DNA of 64,000 nt, from assembly GCA_946699065.1 (NCBI GenBank), contig CAMPDV010000108.1, positions 62,001-126,000 of the forward strand. Reading direction: 5' to 3'. This stretch comes from Loxodes magnus (lineage: Eukaryota; Ciliophora; Karyorelictea; Loxodida; Loxodidae). The translations under genes and the position numbers were made by a program. This document shows positions 12,230-24,400 of the stretch, one piece after another (the stretch's first letter is position 1; every line of letters starts with the position of its first letter). Under the pieces are notes generated by a model, which saw only the letters and a program-made list of their open reading frames with translations, searched no databases and was not told the DNA's origin.

Positions 12230-14150
12230 TTTATTCTTAAAGTATATTTTATTAATCGTAATTTTATTGAGATGAATTCTTTTAGAAGAGACTTTTGGCA
12301 AGAAATTATTAATTTTGTTATTAATATAAATATTAGTTGATTTAATATAAATTTTTTAAAACTAATCTTATAGATTATTATTTAATTTTAATATATTTTA
12401 TTTAGTTTAATTAAAATATTATTGGTCTTATATTTTGTTGTTGTAATGTACATTTCTTCATATTTTGTTTTATATCACATCATCAATTATTTAATATTAT
12501 GCATTAGGTTTAGTATACAAAATAATCAAGTTAAAAGTAAGAGTAAATTCTATTTCTGGTCTTTCTCTTATTCCTTTATTTATCAAGTTTAATCTAGTTA
12601 AATTTTAGATTTAATAATTTATAGTTTTTGCTAATAATCATCTTTACTACCTCATTCTTTAAAGAATGATATCCACTAACTCAGACAAAAATCACAGCAT
12701 TTTCTATTAGCTATATCAAATCTTTGGCTATTTTATACGATAAAAAGCAAAAAACTTGAAGGCAAAGATAAAAGAATAGATATATTGTTTGGATATTCAA
12801 ATACCTTACATTAATTTTATCTTTCTTTTCTCTTTTAAACTTTCTTACTTAGCTTATTCTTTCATAGTAGATCTTTAATTTTGATTCGATAATATTTGCA
12901 AATTAGCTTTAAGTTTAGATTTTAATGTCTATATTTTTCGTTTCCTTATAATTTTACTTTTAGCTAATCTTTAGTTAAATTTAGACCAAGAAGCTTCACG
13001 GTCTCCTTTTTAAAAGTCAGTTAGATTAAATATTTTACTTAGAATTCTTATATTTAATTTGATTTTCTTTTGCATAGATGTAGTAACTTAGAAAATTATG
13101 AATTGACTTAAAAAGCTTTGGATAAGGACTTTAAGTAAACTTAGATATTAAAAAAAAGTTGGACTGCTTAATATTATAGTTAAGGATGAAAATAAATAAT
13201 TTAAAGTCTAATTATATTAAACAGGAAGCTTAATTAATAAAATGAATAACTAATTTATTTGTTTCTTTCTTCTTACTAAATTAATTAACTAGCAAATATT
13301 CAAACTTCATAAAAAGGGATTTATAAAATAATTTATACTTATAATTAAATTTACAAATGGTTTAAAAAGTAAAACATCTTGTAAATAAAATTAAAATTTA
13401 TCTATTTTTTATATTTTTTTGTATTGATGAATTTTTTCATACATTGGCTAATAAAAGTTATTGTAAAGAATAAGATTAAATATTAAAAACCATGCTGCTT
13501 TAAGGAAAATAAGAAAGAAATTTGTTGCCACTTATTTTATAAATAATAAAAATCTTTTTAATTTCCTAAATTTTTTGAAAATTACTAAATCTCTCTAATT
13601 TTTTGAATCAAAAACATAAAATTTGATTAAATTTATCTTATTTAAAATATTTAATGCTCTTTAATTAACCTATTTTGATTTAAGCTTCCACAAGATAAAT
13701 TGAATTATGAATTATGTTGTCAATAAGATTTAAATCTAAAATGCAAATATTTTGAAATAAAAATGTATCATAGATTAATAGCAATGTATTGATAATTGTA
13801 TAATTAAAATATTTAATTATTTACCTTTAAATGTCCTAAAATAGCTAAAGTTGATTGCATCATATATATTTAAAAATTTTAACTATAAGATGTAATTAAT
13901 ACTTTTATTTAACAGTAATAATAACTGATTTCTTTCTCTCATGTGAACTAAATAACACTCAAATGAAAAGTTAATAAATTAGGAGATTCTATAATATAAC
14001 TAGGGAAAATTCAAAAAATATAAAAAAAGTTTTAGGATTTTTAAATGATAAAAATATTATTAAAGCTCATATAAATCTAATCTAAAATTTCTTAAATTCA
14101 GAAAATTAAGAATGTGAATTTTAAATTTATTAAAGCATAATAACATAATA
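12230..14150. other. AT-rich gap, nothing assigned
   Basis: Mostly A/T-run sequence. I find no convincing motif on either strand; short coding-like pieces near 12.65 and 13.1 kb are too weak to call. Confidence 0.45.
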
Positions 14151-14199
14151 TATTAAAATGACATCACCTTTATTATTTAGTCACAAATAAGATTTTTCA

Positions 14200-14590
14200 A
14201 TTTTTTAATCATCAATAGGAAATAGGTCTCTAAGGTTCAAATTCTTATAACTTTTTTGCTATCTCCTCTTGCTTGTGATTGGAAAAAAACCACACTATAA
14301 TTTCTCGTATCATCTTTGAGCATTTATAATCTTTGGAGCTTCTAGGAATGGTTAAAATATTTTTAATAAAATCTTCCGTTTGACGGGCAATAAATCTTAA
14401 ATTGGTTGTAAATTCCTATTTCTGCTGCTAATTTTTTTTGATTAAAATTTGTAGCAATTTCTTATCTTGTGGCCGCATTTTTGACAATATCAGCAATTAG
14501 CTTTTCTTTTTTGTATGCGAAATCTAAGGGCAAAATATTTTTCTCTCTTGACTCTGGATTAATTTTTTTATGATGGCGAAATACAAAAAT
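14200..14590 (-). CDS. ORF inside the short element
   Basis: Minus-strand translation gives a coding-like stretch with RFIARQTEDFIKNILTIP, then REIIVWFFSNHKQEEIAKKL, ending close to the left inverted repeat. A second frame upstream reads KEKLIADIVKNAATRQEIA. It occupies the place of ORF1 in the larger element but I cannot show homology. No family is recognised. Confidence 0.35.
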
Positions 14591-15179
14591 TGATTAAATA
14601 AATAATTAAAATTTTATCTTAAACTACTTTTAATTACATTAAATTGCATTTCTGTCTATTACGAGAGAGGTTATTAATTAATTTCTTATTTAAGTATTCA
14701 TAGGTCAGTTTGTTATAATAAATATAAGAGATTAAGTTATCTATTTTAGATCTTAAGCTTCTTTGTTATTTTAAAATTATCTAATTGTAGAAAATAGAAA
14801 TAATTACTTAAGTCTTGAAAGTGTTAAATTTTTTCACGGACGATACTTATTTCATCAAAAATAAATTTTTTATATATATAATATAATAACACCCAAGAAG
14901 CGAATCACCTAAAATAAATATCCTAACTAACAAAATAGACCTTGATTGAGATTTATTCTTATAGGCATATAAAAATTAAAGAATGCAGTGCAGCAGCTAA
15001 TTCAGAAAATAAATTGTCTTGACTTATAATTAGTTAACTTTCAAATAATAATACAGAATTGAGTCTAAAAGTTTCTAAATATCTATTTAATTAAGAAATT
15101 AGAAGAAGAGAAGATAAAATATAAAATGATATAAATCTTTATTAAATAAACCTCGAACAAGTTATTATTAAAACTATAT

Positions 15180-15645
15180 ATGATGCAATGGAAAATGAAT
15201 AATAAAACTTAAAATTAATCAAACATTAACATTTAGACAATTAATCAATAATAAAAAGAAGACAGATTATTGCTGATTCTGTAGCCTGATAGGGTACACA
15301 AAAAGTACTTTTGAAGATATCAAAAATTGCGGAAAAGGGAAAAAATTCTGAAAAAATTAGCAAATATTTTTTGTACATCAAAAGACGACTTTTAGGAAAA
15401 AATACTTGGTAGAAACTAATTACTCTAGTAAATAGTAGATGCTTAAAAAAGAAAAAAAAGATCATGGAAATGACAGAGATCGGATTAAAAGCCTATAGTA
15501 AAAAAACGTAATTCAACAGCTATATAAATGTTATTCAAGATTACAAACTTGGAGAAGAAATGAACAATTTCAATTATTTTAACGATGATTCTCGAGACTT
15601 TTTAAAAACTAATCAGTGACAAGCCAAATAAAAGTAAAGTCACAT
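15180..15645 (+). pseudogene. ORF4-like protein of the short element
   Basis: Plus-strand translation gives EKILGRNQLLQQIVDAQKRK, then NLEKKWTISIILTM and ETFQKLISDKPNK. This parallels ORF4 of the larger element, which ends NLEKNRTISTSS, ETFYKLIHDKPKEGDIT. In both cases the coding sequence runs into the terminal repeat. Whether it is intact cannot be judged from one copy. Confidence 0.45.
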
Positions 15646-15679
15646 CAATGAACTATGTTATTTTATTTATAAATACTTA

Positions 15680-16800
15680 TTACTGAATCATTAATTATTA
15701 AATTAATTGATTTAAAAAAATAAAAATAACAATAATTTAAATAATAATATAATAATATAATAATATAATATATATAATATATAATATAAGCATTAAATTT
15801 AATTAAATTTAATTTAAGTTATTCAGAGAAGGGATTGTTTTCTTAATAGTTTCCTACTCCCATAATATAAGCATAATAATAATCATATTAATTATTAAAT
15901 TAGATCAATAACATAAATAAAAATAATAAAAATAATAGTAATAGTAAAATAAACAAATGTATTATTTAGATCATAAAAGTAATGGTAATAATATTAATAA
16001 TAATAGCAATTATAATTAGATTTAAAATAATCATATTAATCATACTATTTATTATAAAAATAATTAAAATGACAATATTTATTTAATATTAATATCAATA
16101 AAAATAATTACTATATATTTTAATAGTAATAATTCTATCCATGATAGTAATCAAATCAATATTATTTAAAAAATAAAAAAATAATAAAAAGTAAATTATA
16201 ATAATCTTACAAATATAATAATTGTAATAATATAAATACTAAAAAATAATAATATAAATATTAATACTATAAATAATACCAATACAATATATAAACATAC
16301 AAATAATATAATAATTATAATAGTATAAAACATAATTATAATATAATATAATAAAACAAAAATTAAATAAGATAACATCAATCAAACGATAAAATATCAT
16401 ATAATATAATACTTATAATGATATAAATATACCAATATCAAAAATAATAACATAAAAATAAAAATAATAATCATATAAATAATATATCAATTATAATAAT
16501 ATAAATATATTAATTAATAATAATAATAATACTAATTCTAATTATATTCATACAAATAAAATAATAATTTTAATATTGTAAATATAAATACAAAATAAAT
16601 ATTAATATTAATAATAATAAAAATGAATAAAATAATATAACCAATAAGGATAATAATCATATAAATAATATAATAATTATAATTATATAAATAATAATTA
16701 TTCTATAAATATATTATTATTATAATATCAAAAATAAATAAAATATTATAATCAATCATAAAAAAATCAAAAACTAATATTAAAATTATATATCATATTA
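15680..16800. repeat. ATA/TAA-type low-complexity tract
   Basis: About 1.1 kb of irregular aat/ata/taa repeats with almost no G or C. ORFs here, such as a hydrophobic one on the minus strand at 16196-16381, are products of the repeat. Possible replication slippage tract. Confidence 0.8.
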
Positions 16801-18060
16801 TTTTAATAATAAAAGAAACTACTAAAATTTATTGAAAACATGGTTTGAGTGATTAAGCAAAATAATAAAAGTACAAAAGTGTAAAAGTAGCTCCTATAAT
16901 TATTTTAAGACTATCTAATTTTTTTCTTTTAACTTTAGGTTTAAAATTAATCACAGAAATTGAATTATAGTTGCTTCTTTAAATTAAAATAAATAGTATT
17001 CACAGTATTTTTGATTTATTATTCAATTTGTTATATTTTTGTTTACTTTTTGTCTTTAGATTGAAAAAATTATTTTAAAAAACTTTTTAAAAAAATTATA
17101 AATGCAAATAATAAATTTTTCTTTGATAGAAATATTTGCATGTAGCATACAAAATATTGCGTTTCTGTATTTATAACTAGTAATAGAAGATAGTAGTTGC
17201 ATGATTTCCAATTTACAGAATAAATTTTTCAATTTTTGTTAATTTAACATTGATAGCTCACTTTTCAAGCATATATTAAATTAATAAATCATGGCCTAGA
17301 TAAATAATATCTTGATAGAATCTAGGTGATAAGCTAGGCAAATCTTTAAATTCACAATTTGAAAAAAAGGGAATTTATCATTAGCTGTTTTCTATTAATT
17401 CACAATATTTAAATGTTTGGAGAGAGAAAAATTTATGAAATTAGTTCTATAATTATAAATTATTTTATCTTCATTATAATGATATATAAAATGGTTTATA
17501 AAAACCCCTAAACTCTTTATACACAATATATTTTATTTAATCTATTTCAGATTTTTTTCTTTCATTTTTTTAAATAAATTATTGCTCTGTCTCAGTGTCC
17601 AAAAGTCTCTTTATTTTAAGTTTTTTTCAAAGTAAATATTATATATTTGGTGTAATTTATTAAGCTTTTCTTCTTACGCTATTCAGAAATTCACTTCTCT
17701 TGATTTTGGTTTATTGTTGATTTCAATTTAAATTAGTTATTATCTTGTTAAATCTTCTCCTACTTAAAAAAAATATACAATTTTTTTAATTAATTTACTT
17801 AACTTAAGTTTAGAGGTAAAATTCTCTGAATATAGCATCTGAAATTCCTTTTGCTATTTGATATTTAAGGTTGTCTATACATATTTTTATAAGAGGTAGA
17901 AGTAATTTTGAATCCTTTTTGTTCATAGTATAATATTTAATTTATTTCTAAATCTTATTTATACTTAGTGTATTTTGCAAACTATTTAAAACTATTTTAT
18001 TTATACCTTTTTTTTGAAGTTCACAAATTTTAACTACATTTTTTTATATATCTTGACTAA
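16800..18060. other. AT-rich gap
   Basis: No recognisable gene or RNA; T-rich on the plus strand with scattered coding-like minus fragments too weak to call. Confidence 0.4.
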
Positions 18061-18064
18061 AAAT

Positions 18065-18600
18065 ACGATTTGTACATTGGATCATTCAATACATTTAGGA
18101 AGCAAAGGAAATAAAAAATCAAATTTTAATAGAAGAAGCTGAATTAAAAGACAGAGTTAGTAAAAATATTGAGCAAAAAACGAATAAAATCAGAAAATAA
18201 AACCATGAAATATAAAAGCAATAGGTAATCATTGAAATATTATAGACTCACTGGAAATATCAATGAAGCTAAGCTTTTTAACATTTAAAAATCATACTTA
18301 CTTGAAATGAGAAGTTGAAGAAATTTAAAAAGTTTTAAATAAAAGTGTGGAGTAGCTGTTCCTAATTAATTAAAGATAAATATAAATTAAAAAAAACTCC
18401 AAACAAATAATTAGCGAAAATATGAAAACAGAACAATAAGACAGCAATATTGAAATTTACTCATTAGAAGTAGAATTAAAAATATAAGTATATGCTATAC
18501 TATTTACTCAATCAAGGGCAGCAAAGCAGGAAAAAATAGCTAAAAAAAGCGAAATCAGAATTAATTAATGCGGTTCTATCATTATTTGAATAATCATGAA
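18065..18600 (+). CDS. Coiled-coil protein fragment
   Basis: The purine-rich plus strand reads QEAKEIKNQILIEEAELKD, then RVSKNIEQKTNKIRKQNHEI. After a frame change comes EVEEIQKVLNKSVEQLFLIN, then YSLEVELKIQVYA. Heptad-like charge patterns indicate a coiled coil. No ATG or stop is convincing, so limits are approximate. Function unknown. Confidence 0.4.
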
Positions 18601-21430
18601 ATGCTTTCTTAATGAAGTTTAAAATATCTCTTTTGAATTATTTTTTATCTTTAATTAAAAAAAATTTAATCTTTTAAATTATTTTATCTATCTTTTCACA
18701 TAGTTCACATTCTAGTTTTTTCATATTGAAGTATCTAATTCTTTTTTATATCAAGAGTTTCTTGATTAGCTAAAAAGATTTGTTCTAGATATATTCTTAA
18801 TTTTCAGTACATTAAATTTATTTATTCATTACCATAATTTCTTATTTTATAATTTGGCTTTCTATAAAGTATCAACAATAATTTTTATTCTAGTTTTTTA
18901 AAGAAACAGTATTTTTCATACAATTTAGTAAAATATGTCTGCTTTATTCCAAGTGAAGTATTTTGTTAGCATATTTGTTTTAGTCTAAAAAAGAACCTTA
19001 TATTTCCTTACATCTCCAAAAAAAAATTCTAGAAGTAATAGAGGCAAATGATGATTACGATATTCGTTTTTTCTTGATTTAAGTTTCATTTTAATTTCTT
19101 AATTAAACTTGATTATTGATAATGTGAATCAAGTTTATTTATTAGCTAAGTTTTTTTAGAGTTAGATTAAAGTTTTAGTAAGAAATTTAGTCAATAAGAA
19201 AAAAATGATAGTATATTGTCTCTGTTTATTTTCAAAAAGAAATTTGATAGTTTATTTTAATATTCTTAAATATTTCAATTTATGCAATTTTTAGGAGTAA
19301 CTTTTATAAAGGATTGCATTAAAAAATGAAAAAAGAAGAGATGTTCTTTTAAGAAAAGTTATTTTCAAGAGATTTTTAATAAATAAAAGATATTATTACA
19401 AAAATTTAACTGAGATTAAGAAAATAAAAACATTTTTCGAATCAATTGTAGGAAATACGAAATTTAAAAAAAGAATCTAAACTAAAATAAAAAATAAAAC
19501 TAAAATGCTTTCTCATATTTATATATGTCTTTCATCATTTTGATTTATTTTTTTTATTTTTTCATAAAAAAGGGAAAAATGATATAATTTTAATAGTTCA
19601 AAAAGTAAAAAAAGTGAAAACATAGAATAATAACTTAAATTCATTTTTTAGAAATTAAATTAACTTAGTATATTTTTTTTAATTTCTTGAACACTTCTAA
19701 AAAAACACAGCAAGAATTTTCTAAAAAATAATTATACCCGCCGCATTTTTTATATAGTTGAGCTTTCTTTTTTTTTTTTAGTAAAAAAAAAAATTCGCAA
19801 GTTAATGTTAAAAAAAATTATTTAAACAAAATTTACAAAATTATTTTTATTTTGAAATAAACCAAACATATTACATTTCTTTCATATTGCTTTTATTATT
19901 TTTTCTTTATTTATTAAAAATTAAAAAAATTAAAAATTTTATTTATAAATTACTTTAAAATTATTTTAACTTTATTATTGTATTTTATAATTACTTTTTT
20001 ATAAAATGTTTAATTTAAAATTTGTTCCTTATTCTTAGAATTTTAGACATTTAATTAAACTAAATTTACTTTATTTTTTTAATATATCATTATCACAGAA
20101 CTAATTCCTTAACCTTAAAAATACAAGAGCAAATAATAATAACTTTCTTATTAAACTAATAATCTTCTAAGTTTTGTATTAGATTTAATAACTTTTTTTT
20201 AATATTAAATTTATTAAACATAATAATAATAAAAACTTATGATTTCTTACATTCTCCTTAACGCTCATAAAATGAATAAATTAATATTTGCATTATATTT
20301 ATCTTTCGCAAATAACATCGTTTTTACATATTTACAACTTTTACTTTAGTTTATATACAATTTTAATAATTTTCTTATAATTATTCATAAAATAAACTTT
20401 AAAAAAAATTAAACTTACTAATTAATGAAATATACTATTATTTACTATAATTCATCTCTACAATAATAGTTATTTATATAATTAAATAATAAGCTGATAG
20501 TATTTTAATTTTTCAATATCCTCACAAACATTAATTTTATATTTTGTTAATCTTAAATATTAGATTTTTAAGAACTATATAGCTATATTATCGCAATTTC
20601 TTAAAAAAAATAACTTAGAATCTTTAAAATTACGGTTTAATTTATCACATTTGTCAAAAACAAAATATTTTAAACTTTTTATATTTTTTTAAAGAAATTA
20701 ATTACTTTTCATTAAAATTTATAATTACAATAATCATATGAAATTCTTATTATTTTCATTGCAACTTATAAAAATTAATACAAATAAATTATAATCGTCT
20801 TTGAATAAATAATAACAAATAAATCATATAAATTTAAGTAATTTCTCGCTACATAATATGATCAAATAGAAATTTTATACTATACTTATATCCTATTATT
20901 ATCTCTTATTTTTACATTATCTATATAATAAATTTTTATGATTTAAATTATATTATTCTAATTATTAAACAAAATTTATATCAAAAACATTACTATAATA
21001 TTACTAAGATAAAGTTAAGTAATTTTAGTCACATTAAAGTTCTACATTTCTCAATATATAAATAATTCTGTAAAATACATTAGTTAAAAACTCAAAACAA
21101 TAAAAAGAATTATCAAAAATAAATAAAAATCTAGAAAAGTCGAAACATTTTGTATATTATGCATTTTTAGCTAATCTATAATAAACTTAACCATCATTAA
21201 TTATTACCTTTTTATATAAATAATATTCTATATATCTATTAAAAAATTAAAAATAAAATATAAATAAGTTTTTTAATTTAGTTAATATCATGTTTTTAAA
21301 GGTAAGAATTAATCTAATATCACCCCCACAATCGTCTCATCATTTAAAATATTTTATGTATCCTAACTTGCATCAATATTTATAATATTACATCGGGATA
21401 AAAATAATCCTTATCTTCCCAAAACAAGTT
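18600..21430. other. Extremely AT-rich gene-free stretch
   Basis: Long A and T runs and no motif on either strand. It lies downstream of the large WD40 gene, whose C-terminal end is near 21440. Confidence 0.55.
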
Positions 21431-21439
21431 ATAAGTCTC

Positions 21440-24400
21440 ATTGATATTCTCAGCATCACGCTTTAATTGTTCTATCTTCGCTGCCCGATACTATCGTCTT
21501 CCCATCAGGCGAAAACACTACAGAAGTAACAATATTTGTATGACCTTCTAACGATCGTAACTCCTTTCCTGTCTCAAACTCCCATAATTTTATTGTTCTA
21601 TCTTCGCTGCCCGATACTATCGTCTTCCCATCAGGCGAAAACACTACAGAAGTAACAATATCTGTATGCCCTTCTAACGATCGTAACTCCTTTCCTGTCT
21701 CAAACTCCCATAATTTTATTGTTCTATCTCGGCTGCCCGATACTATCGTCTTCCCATCATGCGAAAACACTACAGAAGTAACAATATTTGTATGACCTTC
21801 TAACGATCGTAACTCCTTTCCTGTCTCAAACTCCCATAATTTTATTGTTCTATCTTCGCTGCCCGATACTATCGTCTTCCCATCATGCGAAAACACTACA
21901 GAAGTAACAATATCTGTATGCCCTTCTAACGATCGTAACTCCTTTCCTGTCTCAAACTCCCATAATTTTATTGTTGTATCATAGCTGCCCGATACTATCG
22001 TCTTCCCATCAGGCGAAAACACTACAGAAGTAACAATATCTGTATGCCCTTCTAACGATCGTAACTCCTTTCCTGTCTCAAACTCCCATAATTTTATTGT
22101 TCTATCTTCGCTGCCCGATACTATCGTCTTCCCATCATGCGAAAACACTACAGAAGTAACAATATTTGTATGACCTTCTAACGATCGTAACTCCTTTCCT
22201 GTCTCAAACTCCCATAATTTTATTGTTCTATCTTCGCTGCCCGATACTATCGTCTTCCCATCAGGCGAAAACACTACAGAAGTAACAATATTTGTATGAC
22301 CTTCTAACGATCGTAACTCCTTTCCTGTCTCAAACTCCCATAATTTTATTGTTGTATCATAGCTGCCCGATACTATCGTCTTCCCATCATGCGAAAACAC
22401 TACAGAAGTAACAATATTTGTATGACCTTCTAACGATCGTAACTCCTTTCCTGTCTCAAACTCCCATAATTTTATTGTTCTATCTTCGCTGCCCGATACT
22501 ATCGTCTTCCCATCAGGCGAAAACACTACAGAAGTAACAATATCTGTATGCCCTTCTAACGATCGTAACTCCTTTCCTGTCTCAAACTCCCATAATTTTA
22601 TTGTTCTATCTTCGCTGCCCGATACTATCGTCTTCCCATCAGGCGAAAACACTACAGAAGTAACAATATTTGTATGACCTTCTAACGATCGTAACTCCTT
22701 TCCTGTCTCAAACTCCCATAATTTTATTGTTCTATCTTCGCTGCCCGATACTATCGTCTTCCCATCAGGCGAAAACACTACAGAATTAACAATATCTGTA
22801 TGCCCTTCTAACGATCGTAACTCCTTTCCTGTCTCAAACTCCCATAATTTTATTGTTCTATCTTCGCTGCCCGATACTATCGTCTTCCCATCAGGCGAAA
22901 ACACTACAGAAGTAACAATATTTGTATGACCTTCTAACGATCGTAACTCCTTTCCTGTCTCAAACTCCCATAATTTTATTGTTCTATCTTCGCTGCCCGA
23001 TACTATCGTCTTCCCATCAGGCGAAAACACTACAGAAGTAACAATATTTGTATGACCTTCTAACGATCGTAACTCCTTTCCTGTCTCAAACTCCCATAAT
23101 TTTATTGTTCTATCTTCGCTGCCCGATACTATCGTCTTCCCATCAGGCGAAAACACTACAGAATTAACAATATCTGTATGCCCTTCTAACGATCGTAACT
23201 CCTTTCCTGTCTCAAACTCCCATAATTTTATTGTTCTATCTTCGCTGCCCGATACTATCGTCTTCCCATCAGGCGAAAACACTACAGAAGTAACAATATT
23301 TGTATGACCTTCTAACGATCGTAACTCCTTTCCTGTCTCAAACTCCCATAATTTTATTGTTCAATCTCAGCTGCCCGATACTATCGTCTTCCCATCAGGC
23401 GAAAACACTACAGAAGTAACAATATCTGTATGCCCTTCTAACGATCGTAACTCCTTTCCTGTCTCAAACTCCCATAATTTTATTGTTCTATCTTCGCTGC
23501 CCGATACTATCGTCTTCCCATCAGGCGAAAACACTACAGAAGTAACAAAATTTGTATGACCTTCTAACGATCGTAACTCCTTTCCTGTCTCAAACTCCCA
23601 TAATTTTATTGTTCAATCTCAGCTGCCCGATACTATCGTCTTCCCATCAGGCGAAAACACTACAGAAGTAACAATATCTGTATGCCCTTCTAACGATCGT
23701 AACTCCTTTCCTGTCTCAAACTCCCATAATTTTATTGTTCTATCTTCGCTGCCCGATACTATCGTCTTCCCATCAGGCGAAAACACTACAGAAGTAACAA
23801 AATTTGTATGACCTTCTAACGATCGTAACTCCTTTCCTGTCTCAAACTCCCATAATTTTATTGTTCAATCTCAGCTGCCCGATACTATCGTCTTCCCATC
23901 AGGCGAAAACACTACAGAAGTAACAATATCTGTATGACCTTTTAGTGTAGGAAATTAATAAAAGTTTACTCCATTCATGTTGGTTTATGATAAGTTTGTC
24001 TTTCATAAAAAGGCTTCACGAAGGTTAATCTTTTCTAAGTTTGCATTCTGTAAATCACAATTTATGATTATTCCATAACTTAAATCAGCTCTTTGTATTT
24101 GAATTCCTATGAAGTTTTTATTTTTGAATTAATAATTCATATAATTTAATATTGTAATCGAGTTTGAAGCAGCAATTGCATTATTTTTATTTTCCTTTGA
24201 ACATCAACTATTTAAAGTAAGATTTCCTAATAATTTTTTTCTTTGGCTAAATCGGCTATAAATGTAATTATTTATTTATTTTCTACCACAAATATTTAGT
24301 TTATTTAACTTTCATTTATTTATATCTTGTTATCCTTTATTTTTTTAAACTCTAATATAAAGGCTAATGCTATGTAATAATCTTGAATTGAAGGATGTAT

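Larger units (their letters stand above)
14157..15650. mobile_element. Short terminal-inverted-repeat element, relative of 46727-49403
   Basis: The left end TGACATCACCTTTATT (14157) resembles the left end of the larger element at 46729 over about 70 bp. The right end (15620-15650), read in reverse, gives a TGTGACTTTACTTTTATTTG sequence resembling the other ends. The last 250 bp encode a protein similar to ORF4 of the larger element. The middle is AT-rich and shorter, so this looks like a decayed or internally deleted copy. The transposase family is unknown. Confidence 0.5.

Noticed and set aside
16196-16381. Ile/Leu-rich ORF
   Set aside because: A translation of an ATA/TAA low-complexity tract.
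21463-23945. CRISPR-like regularly spaced repeats
   Set aside because: The 126-bp period is fully coding WD40 with no unique spacers.
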